Positions 34,906-45,936 of a stretch of 64,000 nucleotides of DNA are shown in pieces (within the stretch, counting starts at the first letter, position 1; each line of letters opens with the position of its first letter). Source of the DNA: Flabesymbios commensalis (Eukaryota; Annelida; Polychaeta; Terebellida; Flabelligeridae); NCBI GenBank assembly GCA_964017125.1, contig OZ024912.1, positions 61,978,282 to 62,042,281 on the forward strand, given 5' to 3'. Made by a program: the position numbers and the translations under genes. The notes under the pieces were generated by a model. That model was not told the DNA's origin, did not search any database, and was given only the letters and a program-made list of their open reading frames with translations.

Positions 34906-35437
34906 ACAACGTCTCGTGTTCGCTGCTGAGTGATATTGAGATATCTAGCACTGCTTGTTTTACCAAGTCAAATCATTCATCACACACTTTCTCACAAATT
35001 GTTCAATGCGTTACAAATTACAAGTCGAACAAGGAAAATAGTTACATGTATGTTCCACACCGAACATGTATCATTTTCTTATTGAAGGTTTTGACCGTTC
35101 AGCTGTTAGTTTTGTCATGATGTGTTATTTGTATCGGTTATGGTCGGTCTATCGGTATATTGCTCTTCCTTATCCCATGTATTTGACAGCTAGTACTTAT
35201 GGTCAAGTCTTATAGATGTGTACACTGATGTGGCCAAAATGTTGACGATTAACCGCATTTGACTAGTCAAAATGTAGATATTGGCAAAATATGATAAAAA
35301 TAAATAGGTCTACTGTTTGGTAGTAGGCCTACTTGGTAGTATCAGCAACCACGTGTTAGCATGCTGTACAAACATAAAAGAAAATCTGCGCTATTGTCTG
35401 GTTAGATTAACTTTTTTATCAATCTGGACATTTACAA
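34906..35437. other. No gene recognised
   Basis: Collinear with 54619-55136 in unit 2. Contains a TAGTAGGCCTACTTGGTAGTA patch at about 35320 and no long open frame. Confidence 0.45.
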
Positions 35438-35653
35438 TTGATCATGTCCGCCCGTTCGGATACCAATGAGACCCTTAGTGCGAGGTGTGCTTTCTGTGGG
35501 GGCTTCCACCGGATCCAAACTAATCTTCTGACTAGAAAATCATTAGCTGATGACGCCCAAGCTGTGAACGAGGTCGCAGGGGTCAGCGGACGCCCGCCTC
35601 GTCATGGCCGCAGGCAAATAATGGAAGATTGGATTTTCCTGCTCTTATTGTGA
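35438..35653 (+). CDS. Small conserved open frame, 71 codons, unknown
   Basis: Reads MIMSARSDTNETLSARCAFC early on and GRPPRHGRRQIM near the end. The unit 2 copy (55137-55352) differs at one base (Glu to Ala), fewer differences than in the flanks (several per 200 bp). It is also more GC-rich than its surroundings. No domain recognised; a CAFCGGFH motif could bind metal. The displayed first codon is ATC/ATG-ambiguous, and the first ATG (ATGTCCGCC) lies six bases further in. It could be an exon, a repeat fragment or chance. Confidence 0.25.
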   Translation: MIMSARSDTNETLSARCAFCGGFHRIQTNLLTRKSLADDAQAVNEVAGVSGRPPRHGRRQIMEDWIFLLLL

Positions 35654-35815
35654 CTTAAATCATTAGCGCTGATTCCCACAATTCCGCCGAAAATCATCCT
35701 TATTCAAGTTGACGTGACCCTCGACCGACCCTCACATATCACCAGGCGAGAGGGCATCGTGTGCCGATCCAACACAAAGGAGAAGGAAATAAACGCATGG
35801 CCGCCCCTTCCCATA

Positions 35816-36055
35816 TTAACCTACACAACGCTGAAGTATTTTTGTGTAAACTATGGAGACCAAAGGGTTTGTTCAGTATAAAATGTCTTTGTAAGCTCGC
35901 TCCACTTCATTTGAATACATATATGTTATGGGTCTACGGCGAGTATACATATTATTATTCTTTCATTGCGGGGATCGACTTTAGACGTCAGAGTCTGACG
36001 TCTACAGACGTCAGATTCTGACGTCTAAAGTCGACCCCCGCGTTGAAAGGGTTAA
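35816..36055 (+). mobile_element. TTAA MITE family A, complete reference copy
   Basis: 240 bp with TTAA at both ends. Hairpin at 35985-36027 (arms GACGTCAGATTCTGACGTC). Right end CGTTGAAAGGGTTAA. Confidence 0.88.
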
Positions 36056-36548
36056 CCCTGATCTACTTAAATATGTGAGTATTCATGAGTAGTCAAGTGA
36101 CTGGCTGAACACTTTTACAGAGAAAACGAGAGAACAATGAGCATCGGTGGCACTCAAACTCCACTGAACTATACAGAATCTCTATAAAAGGATAAACTGA
36201 TAAATGGGGCTGTGTAGAAAACCTAACATTTGAATTAGGTCGAATTTTCAATTTCGAATGTTCATACAGCCTCAGTTAATAATCTGAAGTTGCTTTTCTG
36301 TCTTGATATTTAGACTGATATGCCTGTGCATGGTTGTCTTGGCAACAATCTTTATCCACAAATATCGATGATCTTAAAAATGCCAACACGGATAAAAGCA
36401 AAGCAAAGATATGATACGGCGTAGATCAAGTAACAACAAGTAATAAGTAACAAGTAGTTTATGCTGATGGTCTTCTTTAGTAGAAGACAAGACAGAATTG
36501 CCAGGAAGGCACATGACATAGTATATACAATTTTCACATTTTGCGATA

Positions 36549-37661
36549 TTAAAATTTACATATTATTAATTTGACAAACATAGCCAGTTTTTTAAGGTTT
36601 TCACCCTTAGTTTGATAAAAGAGTTCATATAGGTAAAAGGTTGAAGGTCTTCTGTAATATTTTGAATTAATAAAGTTTTTACGTTCTTCTTTGAAGGTAG
36701 GACAACAAAGTAAATAATGAAATTCATCACCTATATCTATTTCACAAAATTGGCACATACGCATATCACGAAGGACTTGTGACCGAGCACCGGCCTCTAT
36801 GGGTAAACGATGATTTCGACATCTAAACTTTGTGAAATATTTCCTCAGTAAGTCTGGTAATTCATTTAAATAATTTTCAAAGCCGAACGATGTTTTAATG
36901 ATACGATAAATTGTGCATTTTCCTCCTTGTGATATAGTTTCGTGCCATCTTTGTATAAACTGATCTCTCAATCTTATCTTTACTGACTGCTTAAATACTT
37001 CGATAGAACAAGGTAATGATTGATTCAACCATAATCCAGAAAATCCGAAATTATTCAAAGTTGTCTTTACAGTTCCAATCCATTCAGATTTAAATATATC
37101 TTTTTTATCTAGTGTATATAACAATGAGTAGATTGTATAAGATATCTTGTGTTTGCGTCCAGAACATAATCGTGCTAAAAATGTTAGCATACGTGATTTA
37201 ATATCAATATCTAAGGGAGTTGCACCCAATTCCCCATTAACCATCATAGAGGAAGTGAACTTATTTACAGATAACACATATTTAAAAAATCTAAGCTGGA
37301 GTCTTTCAAGTATGCCACATTTTTCGCTGCCCCATACTTCAGCTCCGTACAAAACTACTGGTTTAACAAGTACATTAAAAAGTTCTAACATTATATCTAT
37401 CGGGAGAGGTAGATTTCTGGATCTTTTAAGTAGAGCAAACATAGCTCTGCAGCCTTTTTGATATAAATATGATTTTGCTATTTTAAATTTGGCATTGTAG
37501 TTAAAAACTAGTCCGAAGTAGTTGTATTCCTCTACAGTATCCAGTATAAAATTTCCAAAGTTAAAAATATGGTGTCTTCTCAGTTTTCCTCTGGAAAAAA
37601 ATAGAATTTTGGTTTTATTGACATTTATGTGCAGGTCAAAAGTATCACAATATTTTTTCAT
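36549..37661 (-). pseudogene. Retrotransposon RT C-terminal region (thumb plus zinc-knuckle-like), unit 1
   Basis: 370 open codons after the YADD box (YILLYADDTVIL, in the same frame upstream of a stop at about 37663). It includes INVNKTKILFFSRGKLR, VKPVVLYGAEVWG and a C-x2-C-x8-H-x3-C motif in MRMCQFCEIDIGDEFHYLLC. Such tails follow the RT in several non-LTR clades. The open length in an otherwise broken copy suggests moderate age. Confidence 0.85.
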
Positions 37662-37831
37662 TTAATCCAATGATGCTTGTAGGTCTTTAGGGTTTTCAGC
37701 TAGTATTACTGTATCGTCAGCGTACAAAAGTATATAGAGTTTAAAATATGTTACAAATTCTTCATAAAGATGCTCTCTTTGTATGTTTTCTATGTCTTTT
37801 AGTCCATTGCATTTACGCGATAAGAACGACT

Positions 37832-38230
37832 TTAGGTCGTGTAGATAAAATTTATGGAGAACAGAAGAGGAGACAGATTTTCTCCCTGTCGTACACCGAT
37901 GTTACAGATGAAAAAATCTGACTGCGCCTCTGCTGTTAATGCTACGCTAGATTTTGCTTTTTCATACATGTTTTTTATGGCATCAAATAATTTTCCTGAA
38001 ATTCCAGAGGCTAGCATCTTTGACCACAGCGTCGATCTATTTATAGTGTCAAACGCTTTTTTATAATCAACGAAACAGCAGTATAATCGCTTTCGCTTAC
38101 CAAGGTACAAATCAGCTAGTGATTTTAGAACAAATAGGTGATCAATTGTTGAAAAATCCGATTTAAAGCCTGCTTGTTTGGCTTGTACAATATTGTTATT
38201 TTCAATGAAAATGGTTAATCTTCTGTTCAA
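37832..38230 (-). pseudogene. Retrotransposon reverse transcriptase core, unit 1
   Basis: 132 codons with CFVDYKKAFDTINRSTLW (RT motif A) and GVRQGENLSPLLFSINF (motif B). The upstream part, up to about 38400 (SVIRPIYKNKGDPSDPNNYR, GISLL), is cut off by a stop in this unit. After motif B the frame shifts before the YLHDLKSFL continuation. Confidence 0.85.
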
Positions 38231-38423
38231 ACAACTTGTGAAAAGTTTACCGAAACAACTAAGTAGTGAAATTCCTCTGTAGTTGTTGGGGTCGCTAGGG
38301 TCACCTTTGTTTTTGTAAATAGGCCGAATTACGCTTGAACATCAATCGTTAGGCATGTGACCTGATTCTAAAATCAAGTTAAATATTCTTGTGTAGTATG
38401 GAGCGAATTCGTGGCGTGAATGC

Positions 38424-38947
38424 TTAAAAAATTCGTTTATTATTTGATCCGAGCCCCCCGATTTTTTTTTTTAGTTTTGCTAAAGCTTCCATTATTTCCT
38501 GGGTTGTAAAGGGTCTGTTTAGTATTTCATTAGGGGGTATATTGCTGAGCTCACCGTTCGTGTCACTTACAACACCACGTTTATTCCCAAGCGCGAGTTT
38601 CTCAAAATGTTCTTTAAATATATCTAAGGAGATGTTGGAATGAATTTCTGACGTTTTCTCACCTTTTATCATTTTCCAATACTCTTGGGATTTTCCGACT
38701 GCAGTAGGCGTAATTTGTGAATTATTTTCCGCTTATATTCCGTATAAGCTTTATGCACTATTTTTTTATACGCTGTGCTGGATTTTCTTACCAAATTCAA
38801 GTTTTCAACACTTTGTTGGCGTCTATAATTATTTCTGCATTTGATCATAGTTTTTCTAGATTTTTCACAGCACTCATTATACCATGGTTTGTGTGGTAGT
38901 AGTCTACGTCTGTTTTTTAATTTTGTTTTTTTGCAAGATTTTCCCAT
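38424..38947 (-). pseudogene. Retrotransposon linker between endonuclease and RT, unit 1
   Basis: Two frames (38947-38669 and 38672-38424). Carries PHKPWYNECCEKSRKTMIKC, rich in basic residues, as is usual between endonuclease and RT domains. Confidence 0.7.
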
Positions 38948-39125
38948 ACCCGAGTTATATGTAGCTTTCTTTAGTGCTTCACTAATGACATTTACAATAT
39001 TAATAATATCATCACCTAACAGACTAGTTTTTACTTATGCTTGGTGTAAACTCTCTTCAATGTTGTTTTTAAAATTAGTTACATTTGCTTTATATATATC
39101 AATGAAGTTGGCATTCCATTTATAT

Positions 39126-39587
39126 TTAATTTCTGTCACCCATATTAGGTGTTTCACAATTTCTAACTTTATCATGTGCCAATATCTGCGGAATTGATCT
39201 AAAAGCAGTATAAATTGGGCAATGGATATCAGATAAAGTTCCGTCAAAATCTAAGATATCGAAGTCAGAAATGATTGCGCTGAGTTTTTCCGAGATAATA
39301 ATATAGTCCACTGTACTTGAATTTTTACACGTTGGTTTGCCAATTTCATTATCTGCACCATATCTACCATTCAACATATGCAAATTGAGGCTACGATACA
39401 TATCTATTAGCCTTCTACCCATTTGATTTATAATTTTGTCTGAATTTGATCTTAATCTTCCACTTTGACTAGTGGTACAACTGGCATCATCATTATACAG
39501 TATTACATGTCCATCTTCATACTTAGTGTTAATCGATTCCACTCGATATGATAATACACCTGTTCTTGCATTAAAATCGCCAAACAA
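39126..39587 (-). pseudogene. Retrotransposon endonuclease fragment, unit 1
   Basis: 153 codons with GDFNARTG, STVDYIIISEKL and SDIHCPIY; these match the GDFN, DYI and SDH-type signatures of APE-like endonucleases. The His of SDH is displaced by Ile (SDIHCP), as in some clades. Confidence 0.8.
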
Positions 39588-39765
39588 GCAAATTCCAGCG
39601 TTTGAATTTTGGGAGATAATATCAACAATAGACAGATGAGCTAGGCATTTGGAATGATTTCAGCCATAACCGTGATCACTAACCAGCCACCTAGCGTAGC
39701 CCACAGTCAACCAATCAACCAAGCAACAAATCAACCAAGCAACATAGAACGTGGTCAACCAGTCA

Positions 39766-40005
39766 ACAAACAAACAAACAAACAAACAAACAAACAAACA
39801 AACAAACAAACAAACAAACAAACAAACAAACAAACAAACAAACAAACAAACAAACAAGCAAGCAAGCAAACAAACAAACAAACAAACAAACAAACAAACA
39901 AACAAACAAACAAACAAACAAACAAACAAACAAACAAACAAACAAACAAACAAACAAACAAACAAACAAACAAACAAACAAACAAACAAACAAACAAACA
40001 AACAA
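39766..40005. repeat. (AAAC)n array, unit 1
   Basis: About 240 bp with one small interruption (AAGCAAGC at 39856). Flanks are rich in AACC and CAAC words. The unit 2 counterpart (59445-59592) is shorter and partly AACAAACC. Confidence 0.95.
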
Positions 40006-40210
40006 TAAACCATAGTCCACAGACAACCCACCAACCAAACACCAACCGACCGACCGACCAAAGTACCAACTAACCAATCAATCAACTAAACAACAAACAA
40101 TGAAAAAACAGAACAGAACCAATCAGTCATACATAGTCCTAACGTTAGCCATAACCATGAAACCTTCCAACGTAGCCCACAGTCAACCAACCAGCCAGTC
40201 AGCCTAAAAG

Positions 40211-40411
40211 CCGACCGACCGACCGACCGACCGACCGACCGACCGACCGACCGACCGACCGACCGACCGACCGACCGACCGACCGACCGACCGACCGACC
40301 GACCGACCGACCGACCGACCGACCGACCGACCGACCGACCGACCGACCGACCGACCGACCGACCGACCGACCGACCGACCGACCGACCGACCGACCGACC
40401 GACCGACCGAC
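40211..40411. repeat. (GACC)n array, unit 1
   Basis: About 50 units. Unit 2 has about 66 units at 60037-60301 plus ~240 bp of extra flanking sequence (59800-60036) that unit 1 lacks. Confidence 0.95.
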
Positions 40412-40479
40412 TGCTCAACAGACAAACAACCAAACAAACAAACAAACCAGCCAGAGAGCCAGTCGATCAGCCAACCAAA

Positions 40480-41186
40480 AAATGTATGAAAAACACGTTT
40501 TAGGTCAGATTCCTGGGAAAACATTCCAGATAATTATGGGCGTCTGGAACAACCAGATAATATCTGTGGACATTACATGGCCATTCCTAGTCTCCGTTAT
40601 TGTGTCCGTGGGACTGCTGTAATATCCTAACTTCCACAAGACGTTGTTGGGATGTTGGGTCGACGTTGGCCAACAAGCAGAAACGTGTTTTGCTTAAATT
40701 TTTTGTCGGACCAGGCAGGACAGAGTAACCTAAATCAGGTTGAGACAGCACGCTGCGTCTCCGTGACTTGAACTCGTCTGCAGACTGCTGTACAGATTGG
40801 GAGCAAGTTAAGGAATGACCCACGCTTCTTCAGCTGACTCAGGCACGCTCTGTTACAACTAATTACATCAAAATAGGCCACGGCTGTATAGATTTTCTGC
40901 TACACTCTCCTCCTCCTACCACATGTAATTCAAGAGGTGATGCCAATGATAGTATGAACACAGCAGACACAATACGTTGAATCAGTGTTTGTTTAACGCT
41001 GGTCCAACGTCGTAGACGGTGGACTAACCTTAAACCAACATTGATTCAGCGTCGTGTGCCTGCTGAGAAGGGGACATATATCGTATCGATACAGGATCAT
41101 CCTTGGTTTTCGTTGCAGTCAAACCACAGCTTATTCTATTGATTCGTGAGGCGTAAATAAGATGCGAAAACAGGATTGTCGTTATT
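40480..41186. other. Spacer with small palindromic MITEs, no gene
   Basis: Collinear with 60370-61076. Contains the palindrome at 40961-41065 and a GTCGACGTTGGCCAAC core near 40660. No gene recognised. Confidence 0.5.
40961..41065. mobile_element. Palindromic MITE with CAGCAGACACAA ends, unit 1
   Basis: Ends CAGCAGACACAATACG and (complement) CAGCAGGCACACGACG; core GGTCCAACGTCGTAGACGG. The paralogue is at 60851-60955. Confidence 0.75.
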
Positions 41187-41317
41187 TTAACCCTCCAACG
41201 CTGAAATATTTTTGTATTAAATCATGGAGGCCAACGGGTTTTTTTCAATTTCAAATCATCGTAAATGTCTTAGTTAGCTATTTCCAATTAATTTGAATAC
41301 ATATAATATGGGTCTAC
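41187..41317 (+). mobile_element. TTAA MITE family A, cut by the duplication junction
   Basis: Starts TTAACCCTCCAACGCTGAAA and stops at GGGTCTAC, where unit 2 begins. The intact equivalent at the end of unit 2 is 61077-61309. Confidence 0.9.
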
Positions 41318-41607
41318 GATAATAAATCATACAACCTTTGTTAGAAATTTGTCTAGATTTCCGTAGATTTAGAGCCAGAATGACTACACTACAAATATTT
41401 TAGAATGATACTGACTACTTGACATGTGAGATTTCTGTCCCATCCATCAGTATCATTTATAAATGTCATATTCAGCATTGAAAATCAAATGATATAAAAA
41501 AAATTAAGGGTCCTGGTCACGCTTTTGGAAGGGCATTTTGATTCTTTATCATGTTTATGCCGTACAGTCGCATCATACCCGGAGTAGCAGTGTACAGTAT
41601 GAGATAA

Positions 41608-41889
41608 TTAAGTATTGGGATGACTGACTAATTTTGAATTAAGGTGCGTGATTAAACATTGTGGGCGCACAATGTGATGGCACGCATGCGCAGCATGGTC
41701 GAAGTCCACAGTAGTGGGGTCTGCCGCAATGTAAATATTATGGGTCAGTGAAGCATAACGTGAAAGCTGTTTTTTAAATACCAAAAAGTGTAAGCGATTA
41801 ACGTCGATTTGTAGGTTTTCGATGATTTTCGCATACAAGATGCGATGTACCAAAGAAAATATATGAAACAGCCGCTGATCGCACGACAT
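41608..41889 (-). CDS. Small open frame, unit 2 counterpart of 28522-28797
   Basis: 93 codons, with the same C-terminal ~80 residues as unit 1. The N-terminus differs (MSCDQRLFHIFSLVHR) because of an indel. Not recognised; probably non-coding. Confidence 0.15.
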   Translation of the reverse strand: MSCDQRLFHIFSLVHRILYAKIIENLQIDVNRLHFLVFKKQLSRYASLTHNIYIAADPTTVDFDHAAHACHHIVRPQCLITHLNSKLVSHPNT

Positions 41890-42275
41890 GTGCCGTATAT
41901 TCCGTATTAACTATTCTGTTTTTTATATGACTTTAGCTTATAATTCTATTATTCGTAACGTTTCAAAATTTCAACAATGCGTATCATTACAAATCTAAAA
42001 TATCCACAATAAGAAGCAGTATGCTGCATCATGTTCAGTGTGATAACTCCCTGTATCCACTCATACCACCCATGTCAGTGAACCTTGAAATCCATATACA
42101 ATATGTCAAGTGAAATTAAATGACTTTTAACATATTTTAAATTGGAAGATATAGACAATAGTATGCTAATTTGCATCTTCGCACCCTGTGACACGAAACA
42201 CCCACCGACCGTCTTTCATTTGGGTAGTTCCCGATAACGACACCTCGGCTTCTGGGCCCACCATTATGGAACACG

Positions 42276-42388
42276 GGCCGTATTCTCGTACAAGTTACGA
42301 TATATCGTAGGCTTCTGATTGGTCGAGATGGCCATCTCGACCAATCAGGAGCCTACGATATATCGTAACTTGTACGATAATACGGACC
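42276..42388. mobile_element. 113-bp palindrome, unit 2
   Basis: Same as 29199-29311; both arms are preserved. Confidence 0.85.
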
Positions 42389-43030
42389 CTGGTTTGCCAT
42401 CATACAGCACAAAACCTTAATAAACATCTATCAAAATATTACCCACACTTGAAGAAATATTACCCTTTTTTTGCTAGAATATCAATAAAACTCTTAGTAA
42501 TCACGCAAAATCAAAACGTTTTAAATATAACACATGCGAAAAGACATCATTTTCAGCGCTACTTTACCCAGCAAAAATTGATAAATCTATAATTATATTG
42601 CACGTCGATTTGTTGTGCACGAATACTCGCTAATTGAGATCAAAATACATTTTTATTGTGGGTACAGACACAAATAAATTTTTTAGAAACATTAACCTGA
42701 GATATAGGGGAAGAAAATAATAAATACAATCAACATGACCACCATAGAAGTTCTAACTATTTTCAGTGCTTGTATATATAACTAGAAGAAAAACATGTTC
42801 ATTAATCTCTATTTATATTATATTTAATAGTGGGCAGAGAGTTCATAATGTATAATTTATTATGAAAAAAAATTAAAATCAGCCATTATTAGGAAAATGT
42901 TTTTACTATTCAAATGATAAATGGCAATATTGGATTAGTTAAAAATTAGCATCCTTAACGATTGATCAAATAAAAACTTTCCGATACTTTATTAACAATT
43001 TATGGAATAACCGGCGATTTCAACTCTTAA

Positions 43031-43395
43031 AGGGACTGGCCCACGCTAAAATCATCAAAAAATCGGTGATTTTATTTCGGGTTCTTAATATGACCATATG
43101 ATGTAAACATGTACATAGACTAGAACTGCAAATTTTTATAATTTTTGTGCTGCGCATTCACCAGTTAGGCTAGATATAGAGACGAAATTCCTGATTTCTA
43201 ATTATTGACAACCATGTCAAAAATAGGAAATGGGGGAATTTCGTCTCTATATCTAGTCTAACTGATGAATGCGCGGCACAAAAATTATAAAAATTTGCAG
43301 TTCTAGTCTATGTACATGTTTACATCATATGGTCATATTAAGAACCCGAAATAAAATCACCGATTTTTTGATGATTTTAGCCTGGGCCAGTCCCT
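43031..43395. mobile_element. 365-bp TTAA hairpin MITE (family E) with empty site in unit 1
   Basis: Flanked by TTAA at 43027-43030 and 43396-43399. Ends are AGGGACTGGCCCACGC and (complement) AGGGACTGGCCCAGGC. The arms run about 150 bp with few mismatches, so the whole element is one hairpin with a small centre near 43205. Unit 1 at 29940-29960 has the single TTAA (CTCTTAACATT) and no insert. This directly shows insertion with TTAA duplication after the tandem duplication. Non-autonomous; piggyBac-like by target and TIR start only. Confidence 0.95.
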
Positions 43396-43464
43396 TTAAC
43401 ATTATTGATAGAGTTGCCTAAACAGTAATGTAGTAAGATGTATGTTAAATCTATAAGCACCCTT

Positions 43465-43714
43465 GTGAGCCCTTGTCCTGCTGAATTGCTGCAATTGTAT
43501 TTTTCGTCATTCGAAGCTGGAATTGCTAACGCAAATTCAAGCTTCAAATGACGAAAAATATTACTATTTATGAAAAAAATACATGTCTAAAATTAAATTA
43601 TAAGATCAACTAAGCATCTACTAAAAAATATTTTATCAAAATTAAGTGATATTTTTATTGATCTAAAACATCCTTAACCCCGTATATATCCGGGTATAGC
43701 AGGACAAGGGTTAA
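43465..43714 (+). mobile_element. TTAA MITE family C, unit 2
   Basis: Paralogue of 30015-30263; left terminus TGAGCCCTTGTCCTGCT, right terminus intact. Confidence 0.88.
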
Positions 43715-45100
43715 AATTATGGGAATCATTAAGAAACATGAAATATTGCTATGTTGGTCCGAGGCGTTACTACTGGGAATTGAGGAGTTGCTATTATTAA
43801 AAAATAAGTAATGTTGTCACGTTTTATGTGGTGGATATGTTTTGTCCATATCCACCATTGTGGATGCCGGCCGTTGATGAGGAAGCTGCGAAGTGGAATT
43901 TGCTAAAATAAAATGAAAAAAAAATGTTTTCATTTTTAATTTAAATTCATGTACCAATTATTTTGGTTAAATGTTATTTGAAATGGTACAGCGTTTGGTA
44001 CGATTTATGAATAACTATTACTCATGGAGTTCTACCACTTGCATGAGATTTAAATGTTACAATTACGAATTTCTGAAGCTTTTATTTGTCATTGCTGTTT
44101 TGAAAATTTAAGTTTATATAAATGTCGACAGCAGTAAACGAGAAAAATCTATGTCAAGAAATGACATTAAAAAAAAATGCGATTAATTTTTATTTAAAAC
44201 TGCTGTATTTCATTAAGTTATTTAGATTACTTTATTTTATTTTTTCGTACATATGATGCATGCACCTAATGCACGTACTCTAAATACGTATTTTCAAATT
44301 TGTACAGGTCGTAGCCTAGGTACGATTTGTGCTGATATACTGCTATATAAAGTTTTAAAATGTGTTTAGGGTATGGTAATTAAATTGTCAAAATAACATT
44401 TGTCTACATTTTTAGTTTAAAATAATATTTTGGTATAAGTGAATGTAATTGTCGACGACAGTAAATAGAAAATTGTATCATTCTGTTAAGGCTGATAAAT
44501 TTAACAACTAAAAACATAGTTGAGATTAGTTTCTATTAAACATATATCATTTATAAAAATTATATAAAACTTTTTATCATTTAAATGTTTTTCTTCGTGA
44601 ATACTACAAGTATTGGAAACGTTTAATGGGTCTTGTAACATTTGTAGATTTATAACATATATATTGGAATATAATATTTTTAAATAGTTATTTAAGGTAT
44701 GGTGATTGAAGTGTCGAAATTACGTTTTCTGGCCACTCTTTTTTATGGTTAATGTTTCGAATATGAAAGTTTAGATAATTTCCTACAACAAAAAATAAAT
44801 ATTATGAATATTGTCATTTATGTCACGATAGATATTTCTTATCTGCTTACTTGTAAAGTAAGCAGATACTGCATTTTGGCGTTGCACGGCGGAGCTACTG
44901 TCTCTTACAAAGCTATTGATCTTAAAGAAAGCATCTAGTGTTTAGCCTTCTGAAGTGCGATCTTCTAAAGGGAGTGTTGAATAAATAATGTTCATGCGAC
45001 ATAGACATGCGTCGATCCATTAAACCATAATGGTGGTACATCAGAGATTCACTTTAAAAAATTCGAATAAACTACACGTAAATCATCTCGCCTATCACTA
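43715..45100. other. AT-rich DNA, no gene recognised, unit 2
   Basis: Counterpart of 30264-31699, with small indels only. Confidence 0.45.
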
Positions 45101-45318
45101 AGTGAAATATTTTTGTATAACCCATGGAGACCAAAGGGTTTTATTCAGTTTAATATTATCATAAATGTTTTATATTTTGTTCTTTCCGCTTCATTTGAAT
45201 ACCTATGTTGTGGCCTACAACCATTCTTTTTTTCAGCGCGGTGATCGTTATCTGGTTATTAGTCTACAGACGTCATATTTTGGCGTCTAAAGACGGTCCC
45301 CGCACCGAAAGGGGTAAT
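45101..45318 (+). mobile_element. TTAA MITE family A, unit 2
   Basis: Counterpart of 31700-31916. Confidence 0.75.
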
Positions 45319-45710
45319 TTGTTGTCATTTCAACAACACTGCACTAGTAGATGTGCAGTGTTGTTAAAAGCTTATTAAAAGTTTATTAAAAGCCTCAGAA
45401 CCATAATGACAAGAAAGCCTTGTTGGATATTCTTCTGTGTCCGTGACTGCATGACAAACTCCATTGGAAATCTGGATTCTGCGCTTATCCCATAAGATGG
45501 AATTTGTTCTTTTGTATCGAGTAAAGAAGGTCGTGACCTTGAGTTGCCGGGTCCGATCTGTTATCGATGAAAGCACATGTGGACGCATTCGATGTCAGCC
45601 ATAGAAACCGCCGAAAAATGCAATAGAATTGTGTTACTTGTAATGGAAACCGTCACCTCGAGGTTACACTGGCTGCTACAGTCGATTTACTGAGCTGTTG
45701 TGTCAGGCCT

Positions 45711-45936
45711 TTAACCCTTTAAGCCCTCACGATGCATTGGAGCATCAATTTACATCACTGAAAACATACTTAATTTCCCTACAACCAAGGGTTTTAAAAC
45801 GAAAATTCCCATGAAACTGGCTTACCAATACATGGCAATTTTCTTCAGTTTTTAAACCACATCAAATCATCTTCATCCACTACAGGCTTGTAGTGGATGA
45901 AGATGACAATGGTTAATCCAGGCTTGAAAGGGTTAA
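45711..45936 (+). mobile_element. TTAA MITE family B with deleted hairpin centre
   Basis: Counterpart of 32463-32714. The hairpin has collapsed from about 58 bp to 32 bp (CTTCATCCACTACAGGCTTG then GTGGATGAAG); termini are intact. Confidence 0.9.

Larger units (their letters stand above)
36300..39655 (-). mobile_element. Non-LTR retrotransposon with APE-type endonuclease, decayed, unit 1
   Basis: Minus-strand order: endonuclease part (39587-39126), linker (38947-38424), reverse transcriptase (about 38400-37690), and C-terminal region with a zinc-knuckle-like motif (37661-36549). The endonuclease is cut at its 5' side near 39650, just before the tetranucleotide arrays. The 3' UTR runs to about 36300; the exact 3' end and target duplication are not determined. 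Several frameshifts and stops are present. One frameshift near 37840 is shared with unit 2, so it predates the duplication; TGA at about 38342 in place of Trp is private to unit 1. The clade is not assigned. Confidence 0.85.
28228..41317 (+). repeat. Tandem segmental duplication, unit 1 (13.09 kb)
   Basis: Collinear with 41318-48068 followed by 54589-61205. In a hand comparison of 28230-28520 with 41320-41612 I counted about six substitutions, near 2%. Unit 1 ends inside a family A MITE at GGGTCTAC and is followed directly by the first bases of unit 2 (GATAATAAATCAT). Confidence 0.92.

Noticed and set aside
39766-40005. Possible CRISPR array
   Set aside because: Pure 4-bp repeats without spacers, in eukaryotic DNA.
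39654-40524. Long open frames on both strands over (AAAC)n and (GACC)n (NKQT, VCLF, RSVG, DRPT repeats)
   Set aside because: Tetranucleotide arrays without stop words stay open in several frames at once. The frames change length with the array between the two duplicate units.
40587-40823. 78-codon minus frame nearly identical at 60477-60713
   Set aside because: It spans a palindromic GTTGGCCAAC segment and has no recognisable domain. Two copies at ~99% identity are not evidence of selection.
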